Positions 1 to 7,075 of a stretch of DNA of 11,381 nucleotides are shown piece after piece. Location of the stretch: NCBI GenBank assembly GCA_000433515.1, contig FR891167.1, forward strand, positions 7,329 through 18,709, given 5' to 3'. The DNA comes from Candidatus Colimorpha enterica (GTDB taxonomy: Bacteria > Bacillota > Clostridia > Oscillospirales > CAG-272). The position numbers were made by a program, and so were the translations under genes. Below the pieces are notes generated by a model. That model did not search any database, had not been told where the DNA came from, and saw only the letters and a list, made by a program, of their open reading frames with translations. The first letter of the stretch is position 1. Each line of letters starts with the position of its first letter.

Positions 1-1
1 C

Positions 2-61
2 TGCCGCAAAATCAAAAGAGAGGAAGCTTTCGCTGGCGCGAAAGTCAGGGCCTGTATATGA
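2..61 (+). CDS. C-terminal end of an upstream gene (partial)
   Basis: Reading from base 2, the frame is open for 19 codons (ending AKVRACI) and stops with TGA at 59-61. That stop overlaps the ATG of the next gene as ATGA. The same overlap occurs at two other junctions in this window (1557-1560 and 6033-6036), so I take this as the tail of a co-transcribed upstream gene. Too little remains to name a product; an ABC permease would fit beside a solute-binding protein, but that is a guess. The other possibility is non-coding leader sequence. Confidence 0.45.
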   Translation, partial: CRKIKREEAFAGAKVRACI

Positions 62-1560
62 AAAAACACATTAAAGCTATCGCCCTTGTTCTTTTTGCCG
101 CAACGGTAACAGCCGTCGCGGCAGGATGTCGGAGCGGGGGCGAAAAACCGGCTTCCACAACAGATGGAGGAAGTCGCGGGACCGACGGCGAATACCGCGC
201 GAACATTCCCGATGTCAGGTTCGACGGAGAGGAATTCACGGTCATGTGCCGGTCAAGAAACTCGTCAAACGGCGAATTCGCGATATTCGGCGAAGAACCG
301 ACCGGTGTTCCTATTGAAAATGCCGCATACGAAAGAAATGCGAAAATCGAGGATATGTTCGGCATAAAACTGACGGTCAGCGAGATCGAGACAACAAGGT
401 CGAACGGAGCATTCTATAATCGGTTGGTCGAAAATCACTCAGCCGGGGACTTTATAACCGATATATGCATTCCGGGAATCATTGACGCGGCGGTGCTGTC
501 GGGCGACGGGGTGTTCCGTGACCTGAACAGCGTGCCGTATGTCGACCTGTCGCAGCCGTGGTGGCAGCAGAGTATAAACGAAAGCATATCGCTTCTCGGG
601 CATCAGTACTTTGCCATAAACGATATGCTGTTCAACGACAAGAACGACAGTTATGTACTGTTCTTCAACAAATCCCTGTTCGATGATGAGAAGATCGCTT
701 ATCCGTATCAGTATGTATACGACAATACCTGGACATTTGACCGTTTTTATTCGCTCATAAAGGATTACGGACGCGACCTTGATGCCGACGGAAAGGATTT
801 TGACGATGCATACGGGGTTCTCTACAATCTTTCCGATACATATTTCGTCGGAGCGGGGATAATGGGGGCATCTGTCGATTCAAAGACCGGTCTGCCGGTG
901 CCGCTTGAAATGACCGAAAGGCTTGTGAATATGTACGGGAAGGTGTATTCGCTGATATACGACGGCGAGTATACGGCGTTTGACATAAGCAAGCAGGATG
1001 CGGTTGTGAACGGCTCTGCGCTGAACACCTACCGCACAGTATTCTCAAACGGGAAAGTGCTGTTCATGAACTACTGTCTCTATGCATATGCCATGTTCGT
1101 GAATGACATGAGCTTTGATGTCGGCGTTGTTCCGTTCCCGAAATACGACGAGCATCAGGAGAACTATTATATCCGTGCAGGGTATCTCGGGAGCACTGTG
1201 GTATCTGTCCTCAGCACTGTTCCGGATGACAGCACGGAGCGGGTAGGAATCATTCTTGAGGCAATGGCGGCGGAATCAAAGAATATCGTGACCCCTGTGT
1301 ACTATAACAAGCTCCTGACGAACCGATATGCACAGGACGATGACTCAAAATATATGATCGACCTGATAATCAGGAGCGAGGTCATCGATCTTGACCAGAT
1401 ATTCAGATGGGGGAATGTCCTTACTGCAATCCAGAAGGAGCTTCACCGAGGCTCGGAATCCATCGGGTCGTATTACGACGCAACGAAGGACATGATACGC
1501 AAAAAGATAGACGGAACAATTCAGAAATACAGAGCACTTGAGGAGGGAGCAACAGTATGA
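58..1560 (+). CDS. extracellular solute-binding lipoprotein (ABC transporter type)
   Basis: The 500-residue protein begins with a lipoprotein signal peptide: MKK, a hydrophobic stretch at about 7-22, and an AAGC lipobox with Cys24 as the lipidated residue. A low-complexity Gly/Ser/Thr spacer to about residue 45 follows. The body looks like a family 1-type solute-binding protein: FFNKSLFDD at 202-210 and NTWTFDRF at 223-230 match the usual 'YNKxLF ... TWdef' pattern, and an acidic DLDADGKDFDDAYG loop at 240-253 is common in clostridial members. It should sit on the outer face of the membrane and capture a ligand, probably a sugar or oligosaccharide; the ligand is not readable. ATG58 is chosen because the signal peptide starts there; its Shine-Dalgarno (AGGG, 47-50) is weak. 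It overlaps the next gene by ATGA. No permease or ATPase gene is visible in the window. Confidence 0.85.
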   Translation: MKKHIKAIALVLFAATVTAVAAGCRSGGEKPASTTDGGSRGTDGEYRANIPDVRFDGEEFTVMCRSRNSSNGEFAIFGEEPTGVPIENAAYERNAKIEDMFGIKLTVSEIETTRSNGAFYNRLVENHSAGDFITDICIPGIIDAAVLSGDGVFRDLNSVPYVDLSQPWWQQSINESISLLGHQYFAINDMLFNDKNDSYVLFFNKSLFDDEKIAYPYQYVYDNTWTFDRFYSLIKDYGRDLDADGKDFDDAYGVLYNLSDTYFVGAGIMGASVDSKTGLPVPLEMTERLVNMYGKVYSLIYDGEYTAFDISKQDAVVNGSALNTYRTVFSNGKVLFMNYCLYAYAMFVNDMSFDVGVVPFPKYDEHQENYYIRAGYLGSTVVSVLSTVPDDSTERVGIILEAMAAESKNIVTPVYYNKLLTNRYAQDDDSKYMIDLIIRSEVIDLDQIFRWGNVLTAIQKELHRGSESIGSYYDATKDMIRKKIDGTIQKYRALEEGATV

Positions 1561-2459
1561 AAAGAATTGCGGTAATCGCTGCAGCATTGCTTATAGCCGC
1601 CATTTGTCCGGGCAGAGCTTCTGCGGCAGACCACTGGTACAGCTTTACCGAGATAGAGAACACGAATATAACCGGATTGCTTATCAACGACGACGTAAAT
1701 GCTTCCGGAGGGAAAACGGTATACGCCGATGATGTTGATGCGTCAAAGGGAGCCGATGAACGCGATTATTTCGAGTTTACGGTGGATGTTCCTGCCGACG
1801 GAACATATTCGGTCTGGCTCCGCGCCTATGTTACGGTCGGAAGCGCGGATCAGGCAACTCTGTATCACAGGAGCAATTCATCGCTCTATGCCGCAGCCGG
1901 AGGGACAGGATCGCCGCTCTGGAAAATGGTCGGAGTCGACAGCGGCGCCGGATTTGTGTGGTATCCGTTGGACGCGCGGGCAAAGAACAATGCGGAGCCT
2001 GTGCTTACAAAGGATGTTCAGCTTTCAAAAGGGGAAAATACCGTCAGCCTGTCAATAAGGTCGCTGACGTCGTGGGGGCTTTCGCATTATTACGATTGTA
2101 TAATAATTACAGACAACACGGAATTCGATCCGAATACCGACGACTGGGCAAAGCTGTCCGGTACCGATACTTCGGAGCCCGCGGTAACGACAGAGCCCCC
2201 GGCAGCCTCTGAGCCTCAGACCACAACTGAGCCCCCGGAGCCGACCGGTACACCGGCGGCGTCCGTAGGTACTGAAACGGCAGCCCCGACAGGCTCTGAC
2301 AGCAGCAGCGGGACGGCAGCTCCGGGATCGGATACTTCATCCGATATCAGGGGCGGACAGCCCGCGGTAATAATTGCCGTAATTGCTGTTGCAGTGATAA
2401 TTGCCGCCGCGGTGATATTTGCGGCGGTGAAAAGCAAAAAGAAAAAGACGGGGATGTAA
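1557..2459 (+). CDS. secreted CBM-like protein with C-terminal membrane anchor
   Basis: The 300-residue protein has a signal peptide (about 1-23, ending ASA before ADHWY). A single beta-sandwich-like domain spans about 26-200. Its features (WYSFTEIEN near 27-35, NASGGK at 49-53, VPADGTYSVWLRA at 78-90, YDCIIITD at 179-186) resemble CBM6/CBM35/malectin-like carbohydrate-binding folds. A Pro/Thr/Ser/Glu-rich linker with repeated TTEPP-like units covers about 201-267. A hydrophobic helix at 269-291 and a KSKKKK tail follow, giving a membrane anchor with the domain outside. No sortase motif is present. The start ATG overlaps the stop of the solute-binding protein, so the two are translationally coupled. 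The next gene is a paralog. Likely role: display of a glycan- or ligand-binding domain on the cell surface. The fold is inferred from pattern only, and no catalytic residues are recognised. Confidence 0.75.
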   Translation: MKRIAVIAAALLIAAICPGRASAADHWYSFTEIENTNITGLLINDDVNASGGKTVYADDVDASKGADERDYFEFTVDVPADGTYSVWLRAYVTVGSADQATLYHRSNSSLYAAAGGTGSPLWKMVGVDSGAGFVWYPLDARAKNNAEPVLTKDVQLSKGENTVSLSIRSLTSWGLSHYYDCIIITDNTEFDPNTDDWAKLSGTDTSEPAVTTEPPAASEPQTTTEPPEPTGTPAASVGTETAAPTGSDSSSGTAAPGSDTSSDIRGGQPAVIIAVIAVAVIIAAAVIFAAVKSKKKKTGM

Positions 2460-2509
2460 ATAAATATTTTAAAAATATTATAAAAATATATAAAACGGAG
2501 GAAACAGGC
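2460..2509 (+). promoter_or_regulatory. AT-rich leader with strong ribosome binding site
   Basis: The 50-base gap is almost pure A/T up to about 2495 and contains an AT-only inverted repeat (2463-2470 with 2472-2479) and TATAAA-like strings. A GGAGGA Shine-Dalgarno at 2497-2502 lies 8 bases before the ATG at 2510. The A/T stretch could be a separate promoter for the third gene or just an unstructured, highly translatable leader. There is no GC-rich stem, so it is not a terminator. Confidence 0.4.
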
Positions 2510-3271
2510 ATGAAAAAAACAGTAACAATTATTCTGACGGCGGTACTGGCGGCATTTATGGCAGTGACTGCATCATGTGCCGACGGAAAGTGGTATGGAT
2601 TTGCCGAAATCGAGAATGCGGTCATCACAAAGGGCGATGCTGCCGAAAATCCCATGACGGTGACCGAAAACAAGGACGCTTCCGGCGGAAAGCTGGTGAA
2701 CCTTGTGAAATCCGAAGGGGACATCAATAAGCGCAATCGCTTTACCCTTACCTTTAATATCCCGTCTGACGGTACATATGCCGTCTGGATGCGTGCTCTT
2801 GTCGCGACATCCGAAAAGTGCGATATGTATCATACGGCGAACTCTTCAATACTGGAGGCATCAGGCAAACAGAGCGGGGTAAATATCTGGCGCATGCCCG
2901 GTGTGGAAGGGGCAACGGCAGAAAAGCCTGTATTCACATGGTACAGGTTAAGCGTGACGAGCAAGAGCGCGGCGGTAGAGCTGACACCGGACGGGACGAT
3001 TGCTCTCAAAGCCGGAAATAATATCTTTGAGCTTTCGACAAGGACCGGAGAAGACAATTTATTCATGTTTGACTGTATTCTTGTGACGGACGATCTTTCC
3101 TTCAATCCGCAGACAGATAACTGGGAGACTATCCGTGACGGCGATGATGGCGGAGATGACACTCCCGGAGGAGACGATCACGGAGACGACAATCCTGCTA
3201 CCGGAGATACAATTGTCATTGCGGTGACAGCCCTGTTTTCGGCAGCTGTGATGCTCAGAAAGAAACGCTGA
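2510..3271 (+). CDS. sortase-anchored CBM-like surface protein
   Basis: The 253-residue protein is a paralog of the preceding gene product. Shared landmarks are WYGFAEIEN (28-36), DASGGK (56-61), IPSDGTYAVWMRA (84-96), DMYHTANSS (105-113) and FDCILVTDDLSFNP (187-200). A signal peptide covers about 1-24 (ASCA before DGKW); Cys23 is in a poor lipobox context (Thr at -3), so signal peptidase I cleavage is more likely. After the domain comes a short Gly/Asp-rich linker (210-227). The sorting signal follows: NPATG at 228-232 with Asp233, a hydrophobic stretch 234-248 and an RKKR tail. This matches the sortase layout of motif, hydrophobic span and positive tail, in the NPxTG variant. The protein is expected to be covalently attached to the wall, or to another surface protein, by a sortase not present in the window. 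Ligand unknown. Confidence 0.78.
   Translation: MKKTVTIILTAVLAAFMAVTASCADGKWYGFAEIENAVITKGDAAENPMTVTENKDASGGKLVNLVKSEGDINKRNRFTLTFNIPSDGTYAVWMRALVATSEKCDMYHTANSSILEASGKQSGVNIWRMPGVEGATAEKPVFTWYRLSVTSKSAAVELTPDGTIALKAGNNIFELSTRTGEDNLFMFDCILVTDDLSFNPQTDNWETIRDGDDGGDDTPGGDDHGDDNPATGDTIVIAVTALFSAAVMLRKKR
3191..3271 (+). other. C-terminal NPATG sortase sorting signal
   Basis: This segment encodes the NPATGD motif (3191-3208), then a hydrophobic segment and the terminal RKKR. NPxTG variants are known for class B/D-like sortases in Firmicutes, whereas LPxTG is the class A form. The assignment rests on the order motif, hydrophobic span, basic tail, all at the extreme C-terminus. Confidence 0.75.
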
Positions 3272-3295
3272 TATATATCAGGCAAGCAATACGCG

Positions 3296-3332
3296 GCCGG
3301 CGGACTCTTTGCAGTCCGCCGGCTTGTTTTTT
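3296..3332 (+). terminator. intrinsic terminator after the surface-protein unit
   Basis: A perfect 11-bp GC-rich stem (3296-3306 with 3313-3323) with a 6-base loop is followed directly by TTGTTTTTT (3324-3332). It lies 24 bases after the stop of the sortase-anchored protein gene and separates the surface module from the metabolic genes. Confidence 0.92.
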
Positions 3333-3387
3333 AATAATTTGTAACCAAACAGGTCAAAAAGTTGCATCGGAAGGTAAAACGCCGCCC

Positions 3388-3437
3388 TTGAACCTTTCGG
3401 GAAAATGTATTACCATAATGTATGCGGGGGAAAATGT
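3388..3437 (+). promoter_or_regulatory. possible promoter and operator for the aldehyde dehydrogenase unit
   Basis: TTGAAC (3388-3393) and TACCAT (3411-3416), 17 bases apart, are a 4/6 plus 4/6 match to a housekeeping-sigma promoter. The same stretch holds two 10-base direct repeats, GGGAAAATGT at 3399-3408 and 3428-3437, bracketing the putative -10, and two AATGTAT copies at 3404-3410 and 3417-3423. This layout suits a regulator-binding site, but no regulator gene is in the window. A promoter is expected here because a strong terminator precedes it. Confidence 0.4.
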
Positions 3438-3488
3438 CCTTACGCACCGAAAAGCAAATAATTTATATTTCATTAAGGAGAAAGCATA

Positions 3489-4856
3489 ATGGAAGCAAAG
3501 GATTTTGTTGACGAGCTTGTTGCCAGGGCGAGAAAGGCTCAGGAGGAGTACGAGAAGTTTTCACAGGAGCAGGCTGACGCGATAGTCAGAGCCTGCGCAA
3601 AGGCGGTATACGACAACGCCGAGTATCTTGCGCGTCTTGCCGTCGATGAGACGAGGATGGGTGTTTACGAGCACAAGATCCAGAAGAACAAGGGCAAGGC
3701 AAAGGTCATCTGGAACAGCCTGAAGGGCAAAAAGTCCGTCGGCATCCTCAGCCGCAACGAGGAGACCGGAATCACCGAGATCGCGCGCCCGGTCGGAGTC
3801 GTCGGCGCCGTCACACCCTGCACCAACCCGGTCGTTACCCCGATGTGCAACGCAATGTTCGCTCTCAAGGGTCTCAACGCCATCATCATCGGGCCGCATC
3901 CGCGTTCCAAGAACACCTCTTACGAGACTGTACGGCTCATGAACGAGGCAATTGCGAAGCTCGGCGCTCCGAAGAACCTTATACAGATAATCGAGGAGCC
4001 GACCGTCGAGCTGTCCTCCGCGCTTATGCACGCGGTTGACGTTGTTGTTGCCACCGGCGGTATGCCGATGGTTCGCTCCGCGTATTCAAGCGGAAAGCCG
4101 GCTTACGGTGTCGGTGCCGGAAACGTTCAGTGCATTTTCGACCGCGGCATCGACCTTGAGAAGGAGATACCGATGGCTGTCGAGGGCAGAGCGTTCGACA
4201 ACGGCATCATCTGCTCCGGCGAGCAGACGGCTATCCTCCCGGCGGAGGATTACGACAAGGCTGTTTCGATATTCGTGAAGAACGGCTGTCATTACATCAG
4301 CTCCGACGAAGAGGTCGCAAAGCTGATCGACACCATTTTCCCGGACGGTGTGATGAACAAGAAGCTGGTCGGAGTTTCCGCGCTCAGGATCGCCGAGGCT
4401 GCCGGCATAAAGGTTCCCGACAACACAAAGGTGCTTCTTGTCAAGGCTCCCAACTACGGCAAGGCTTGCCTGCTCTCCAAGGAAAAGATGTGCCCGGTCA
4501 TTTCGGCTTACAGATACGGCGATTTCAGCGAGGCGGTTGCCATTGCACAGGCTAACCTCAACGTCGAGGGCAGAGGACACAGCGTCTCCATCCACTCGAA
4601 CAACAAGGAAAACATCGAGTATGCCGGCGAGCGTCTGACCGTCTCCCGTCTGCTTGTAAATCAGGTCTGCTCCACCATGAACGGCGGCAGCTTCTACAAC
4701 AGCCTTACCCCGACGACCACTCTCGGCTGCGCATCGTGGGGCAACAACAGCATTTCCGAGAACTTCTCTTACAGGTTCCTGCTCAATGTCATAAGGATCG
4801 CATACCGTCTTGACAACGCCGTCATCCCCACCGACGATGAGATCTGGGCTGACTGA
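3489..4856 (+). CDS. CoA-acylating aldehyde dehydrogenase (SucD/SauS/SqwD type)
   Basis: The 455-residue enzyme should catalyse aldehyde + CoA + NAD(P)+ to acyl-CoA + NAD(P)H in the cytoplasm. The catalytic Cys242 sits in NGIICSGEQ (238-246), and the conserved Asn113 lies in TPCTNPVVTP (109-118). Other family blocks are SGKPAYGVGAGN (201-212), CKEKMCPV-like KEKMCPV and TTTLGCASWGNNSISEN near the C-terminus. From memory it resembles the C. kluyveri CoA-dependent succinate-semialdehyde dehydrogenase almost end to end and is the same length class. The same subfamily includes acylating sulfoacetaldehyde dehydrogenases, so the substrate is open. It lacks the C-terminal iron alcohol dehydrogenase domain of AdhE. 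AAGGAG at 3475-3480 sets the start. A ligase of the succinyl-CoA synthetase type follows 25 bases downstream, implying that the acyl-CoA is used to make ATP. Confidence 0.9.
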   Translation: MEAKDFVDELVARARKAQEEYEKFSQEQADAIVRACAKAVYDNAEYLARLAVDETRMGVYEHKIQKNKGKAKVIWNSLKGKKSVGILSRNEETGITEIARPVGVVGAVTPCTNPVVTPMCNAMFALKGLNAIIIGPHPRSKNTSYETVRLMNEAIAKLGAPKNLIQIIEEPTVELSSALMHAVDVVVATGGMPMVRSAYSSGKPAYGVGAGNVQCIFDRGIDLEKEIPMAVEGRAFDNGIICSGEQTAILPAEDYDKAVSIFVKNGCHYISSDEEVAKLIDTIFPDGVMNKKLVGVSALRIAEAAGIKVPDNTKVLLVKAPNYGKACLLSKEKMCPVISAYRYGDFSEAVAIAQANLNVEGRGHSVSIHSNNKENIEYAGERLTVSRLLVNQVCSTMNGGSFYNSLTPTTTLGCASWGNNSISENFSYRFLLNVIRIAYRLDNAVIPTDDEIWAD

Positions 4857-4881
4857 GACACCGAAAGGATAATTTCAACCA

Positions 4882-6036
4882 ATGGATTTAATGGAATACA
4901 GAGCGCAGACGCTCTTTGACAAATACGGTCTGCGCTGCAACCTCGGCACCGTGGTTTCCGACCTTGAGGAGCTGGAGGAAAAGAAGGATCAGCTTGTCTA
5001 CCCTGCCGTCATAAAGGCGCAGGTCAGGACAGGCGGACGCGGAAAGGCGGGCGGAATAAAGTTTGCCGAAAATTACGGCGAGGCTGCTGCCGCCGCAAAG
5101 GCGATACTCGGCATGGATATCAAGGGACACACCGTAAGGAAGCTCATGATATCCGGAAAGAAGGAGATCACCCGCGAGTTCTATCTCTCCGTCATGCTTG
5201 ACAGGGGAACAAAGTGCCCGGTGTTCATCTTCTCTCCCGAGGGAGGAATGGATATCGAGAAGCTGGCAAAGGAACAGCCGGAGAAGATCTTCCGCGCGGT
5301 CGTTGATCCGATGCTCGGCGCACAGGCCTACACTGCGAACTATTTCGCGTCGAAGGCGGGGCTTGACAAGGCGCAGACAAAGGATCTTGCCTCTGTCCTG
5401 CTGAAGCTCTACCGCCTGTTCACCGAATACAACTGTCTGCTCTGCGAGATAAATCCGCTTGCCATTGTTGCGGACGGGGGGCTTGTTGCGATCGACGGAA
5501 AGGTGTCGGTTGACGACAGTGCGCTTGTGAAGCTGCCCGATATCGCCGCTCCGGAATCGGGAGAAAAGCCGGATCCCCTCGTTGAGGAGGCGGCGGGCTT
5601 CAATTTCCTCTATATCCCTTGCGACCCGACCGGCGACGTTGCCGTCGTATCGAACGGCTCCGGAATGATCATGTCCTGCATTGACCACATTGCAAAGCAC
5701 GGCATGACGGTAAGGGCGTCTCTTGACCTCGGAGGCGGCGCAACCTCCGACAGGATAAAGGAGGCCGTCAGGATAATCCTTGCCGACAGGAAGATACGCT
5801 ATCTCTTCATCAACATTTTCGGAGGGATCACAAGATGCTCCGAGGTTGCGCTCGGAATAAAGAAGGCGATAGAGGAATACGGAATAAAGTCTCCGATCAT
5901 CGTCAGATTTGAGGGTACAAACAAGGAAATTGCCCTTGAAACGATAAAGCCGCTTGAAAACGTCATTTACGCCGACGGGCTTATCTCCGGAGTAAACGAG
6001 CTGTGCGCGCTGGAAAAGGGAGGGGACAGATCATGA
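4882..6036 (+). CDS. ADP-forming acyl-CoA ligase beta subunit (SucC-like)
   Basis: The 384-residue protein is the ATP-grasp subunit of a two-subunit ligase: acyl-CoA + ADP + Pi gives acid + CoA + ATP. The N-terminal ATP-grasp part shows VIKAQV with Lys45 and the GGRGKAGG loop (51-58). The Mg-binding EINPL (189-193) and IDGKV (204-208) follow. The C-terminal CoA-ligase domain has SNGSGM (257-262), LDLGGGAT (281-288) and NIFGGITRC (311-319). Length and MDLMEY start match SucC (about 388 residues, MNLHEY), which supports ATG4882 over ATG4891; the Shine-Dalgarno AAGGA (4865-4869) is rather distant. Classical SucC has VNGAGLA where this one has SNGSGMI, so the substrate side has diverged. It overlaps the alpha subunit gene by ATGA. 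Substrate could be succinate, sulfoacetate or a similar small acid. Confidence 0.9.
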   Translation: MDLMEYRAQTLFDKYGLRCNLGTVVSDLEELEEKKDQLVYPAVIKAQVRTGGRGKAGGIKFAENYGEAAAAAKAILGMDIKGHTVRKLMISGKKEITREFYLSVMLDRGTKCPVFIFSPEGGMDIEKLAKEQPEKIFRAVVDPMLGAQAYTANYFASKAGLDKAQTKDLASVLLKLYRLFTEYNCLLCEINPLAIVADGGLVAIDGKVSVDDSALVKLPDIAAPESGEKPDPLVEEAAGFNFLYIPCDPTGDVAVVSNGSGMIMSCIDHIAKHGMTVRASLDLGGGATSDRIKEAVRIILADRKIRYLFINIFGGITRCSEVALGIKKAIEEYGIKSPIIVRFEGTNKEIALETIKPLENVIYADGLISGVNELCALEKGGDRS

Positions 6037-6905
6037 GTATCCTTGTCGATGAAAACACAAGACTGATAATTCAGGGCATTACCGGCAGAGAGGGAACCTT
6101 CCACTGCGAGCAGATGCTTCAGTACGGCACGAAGGTCGTTGCCGGAGTCACCCCCGGAAAGGGCGGAGAGAACGTTTTCGGCGTTCCGGTCTTCAATACC
6201 GTAAGAGAGGCAATGGAGGCTACCGACGCAAATGCTTCCGTCATATTCGTCCCGGCTCTCCATACCGCGGCGGGAGTTTACGAGGCTCTTGACGCCGGGA
6301 TAAAGACAGTTATGACGATAGCCGAGCACGTGCCGGTTCACGACATGATGCGCGTTTATCACATTGCCCGCGAAAAGGGCGCAAGAGTCATAGGACCGAA
6401 CTCCTTCGGAGTCATTTCGCCCGGAAAGTCAAAGGCGGGCTTCATGGCTCACAGGATATTCCTGCCCGGTCATGTCGGACTTATGTCCCGCTCGGCCACA
6501 AACTGCTACGAGACGGTCTTTATGATGACGAATGCCGGTATCGGTCAGTCCACCTGCGTGGGCGTCGGCGGAGACATGATCCCCGGATCGACCTTCACCG
6601 ACCTGCTCCCGCTCTTTGAGGCAGATCCCGAGACAAAGGCTATCGTCATGATAGGCGAGATCGGCGGAAACGAGGAAGAGCTTGCGGCTGAATACATAAA
6701 GAACCACGTCACAAAGCCGGTCGTTGCGCTTATCGCCGGAAAGAATGCCCCGAAGGGCAAGAGCATGGGTCACGCCGGCGCGATAGTTGCCGCAGACGGT
6801 ACCGGCAGCGCAGAGAACAAGGAAAAAGCCCTCCGCGCCGCAGGTGTTCACATTGCCGAGACGACAACCGGAATTGTTGACATACTGAAAACGCTTGAGC
6901 TTTGA
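6033..6905 (+). CDS. ADP-forming acyl-CoA ligase alpha subunit (SucD-like)
   Basis: The 290-residue protein is the CoA-binding, phospho-histidine subunit paired with the preceding gene. Features in order: a Rossmann CoA-binding domain starting [10 protein letters not shown] (12-21), VTPGKGG (39-45), GPNSFG (121-126), SRSATNCYE (152-160), the [11 protein letters not shown] block (171-181), VMIGEIGG (205-212) and the phosphorylated His247 in MGHAGAI (245-251). Length matches E. coli SucD (289). I chose ATG6033, which overlaps the beta stop as ATGA and has GGGAGGGG at 6018-6025; an in-frame GTG at 6003 would add ten residues with no family support. Compared with SucD, GPNCPG has become GPNSFG and SRSGTLTYE has become SRSATNCYE. 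These loops contact CoA and the acyl group, so the natural acid may not be succinate. Confidence 0.9.
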   Translation: MSILVDENTRLIIQGITGREGTFHCEQMLQYGTKVVAGVTPGKGGENVFGVPVFNTVREAMEATDANASVIFVPALHTAAGVYEALDAGIKTVMTIAEHVPVHDMMRVYHIAREKGARVIGPNSFGVISPGKSKAGFMAHRIFLPGHVGLMSRSATNCYETVFMMTNAGIGQSTCVGVGGDMIPGSTFTDLLPLFEADPETKAIVMIGEIGGNEEELAAEYIKNHVTKPVVALIAGKNAPKGKSMGHAGAIVAADGTGSAENKEKALRAAGVHIAETTTGIVDILKTLEL

Positions 6906-6919
6906 GGGGGGAGAGAACG

Positions 6920-6976
6920 AAGGGGCTCTGCCCCTTGACCCCGCTTAAGAAACTTTTTGAAAAAAAGTTTCTTAAG
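6920..6976. repeat. double-hairpin intergenic element
   Basis: Two inverted repeats sit side by side. The first is a 7-bp GC stem (6920-6926 with 6930-6936, loop TCT). The second is a perfect 15-bp stem (6944-6958 with 6962-6976, loop GAA), whose ends are CTTAAG. I recall near-identical 'GGGGCTCTGCCCC ... CTTAAGAAACTTTTTGAAAAAAG' strings as common intergenic repeats in Clostridia genomes; this is memory, not a search. It may also work as a terminator or transcript-end stabiliser for the ligase transcript. Confidence 0.6.
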
Positions 6977-6980
6977 AATT

Positions 6981-7010
6981 TTCAAAAACTTTTGATAAAA
7001 AGGTTATTAT
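6981..7010 (+). promoter_or_regulatory. possible promoter for the E1/E2/LarA unit
   Basis: TATTAT at 7005-7010 is a 5/6 match to a -10 box, with TTCAAA (6981-6986) 18 bases upstream as a 4/6 match to a -35 box. It lies just after the long hairpin and ahead of the E1 alpha gene, where a new promoter would be useful. The stretch is AT-rich, so chance matches are likely. Confidence 0.3.
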
Positions 7011-7017
7011 CGGGTGT

Positions 7018-7040
7018 CCGGACGGTGATACTACCGCCGG
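7018..7040 (+). promoter_or_regulatory. leader hairpin upstream of E1 alpha
   Basis: CCGG-A-CGGT (7018-7026) pairs with ACCG-CCGG (7033-7040) around a 6-base loop, leaving one bulged A. If transcription starts just after the putative -10 at 7005-7010, this stem lies at the very 5' end of the mRNA, about 20 bases before the Shine-Dalgarno AAGGA (7061-7065). It could stabilise the message. There is no T-tract, so it is not a terminator, and I do not recognise a riboswitch class. Confidence 0.3.
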
Positions 7041-7075
7041 GCATCCGGCAAAAATTCTGAAAGGAAATCAGTCAG

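Noticed and set aside
27..44. 7-bp hairpin (27-33 with 38-44) before the first gene, considered as a regulatory leader
   Set aside because: The stretch is more likely the coding end of an upstream gene, and the stem has no T-tract or partner structure.
2576..2578. Cys23 of the sortase-type protein as a lipoprotein cysteine
   Set aside because: The residue at -3 is Thr, a poor lipobox, and the C-terminal sortase signal already provides an anchor.
3489..4856. Bacterial microcompartment aldehyde dehydrogenase (PduP/EutE type)
   Set aside because: No shell protein genes or N-terminal encapsulation-type extension are visible, and the sequence fits the SucD/SauS type better.
4888..5700. Long minus-strand frame opposite the beta ligase subunit (a similar one at 8020-8832 opposite E1 beta)
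   Set aside because: The + strand genes are unmistakable, and the antisense products resemble nothing.
6003..6032. GTG start giving a ten-residue longer alpha ligase subunit
   Set aside because: ATG6033 has an ATGA overlap, a good Shine-Dalgarno and the family length; the extra residues match nothing in SucD.
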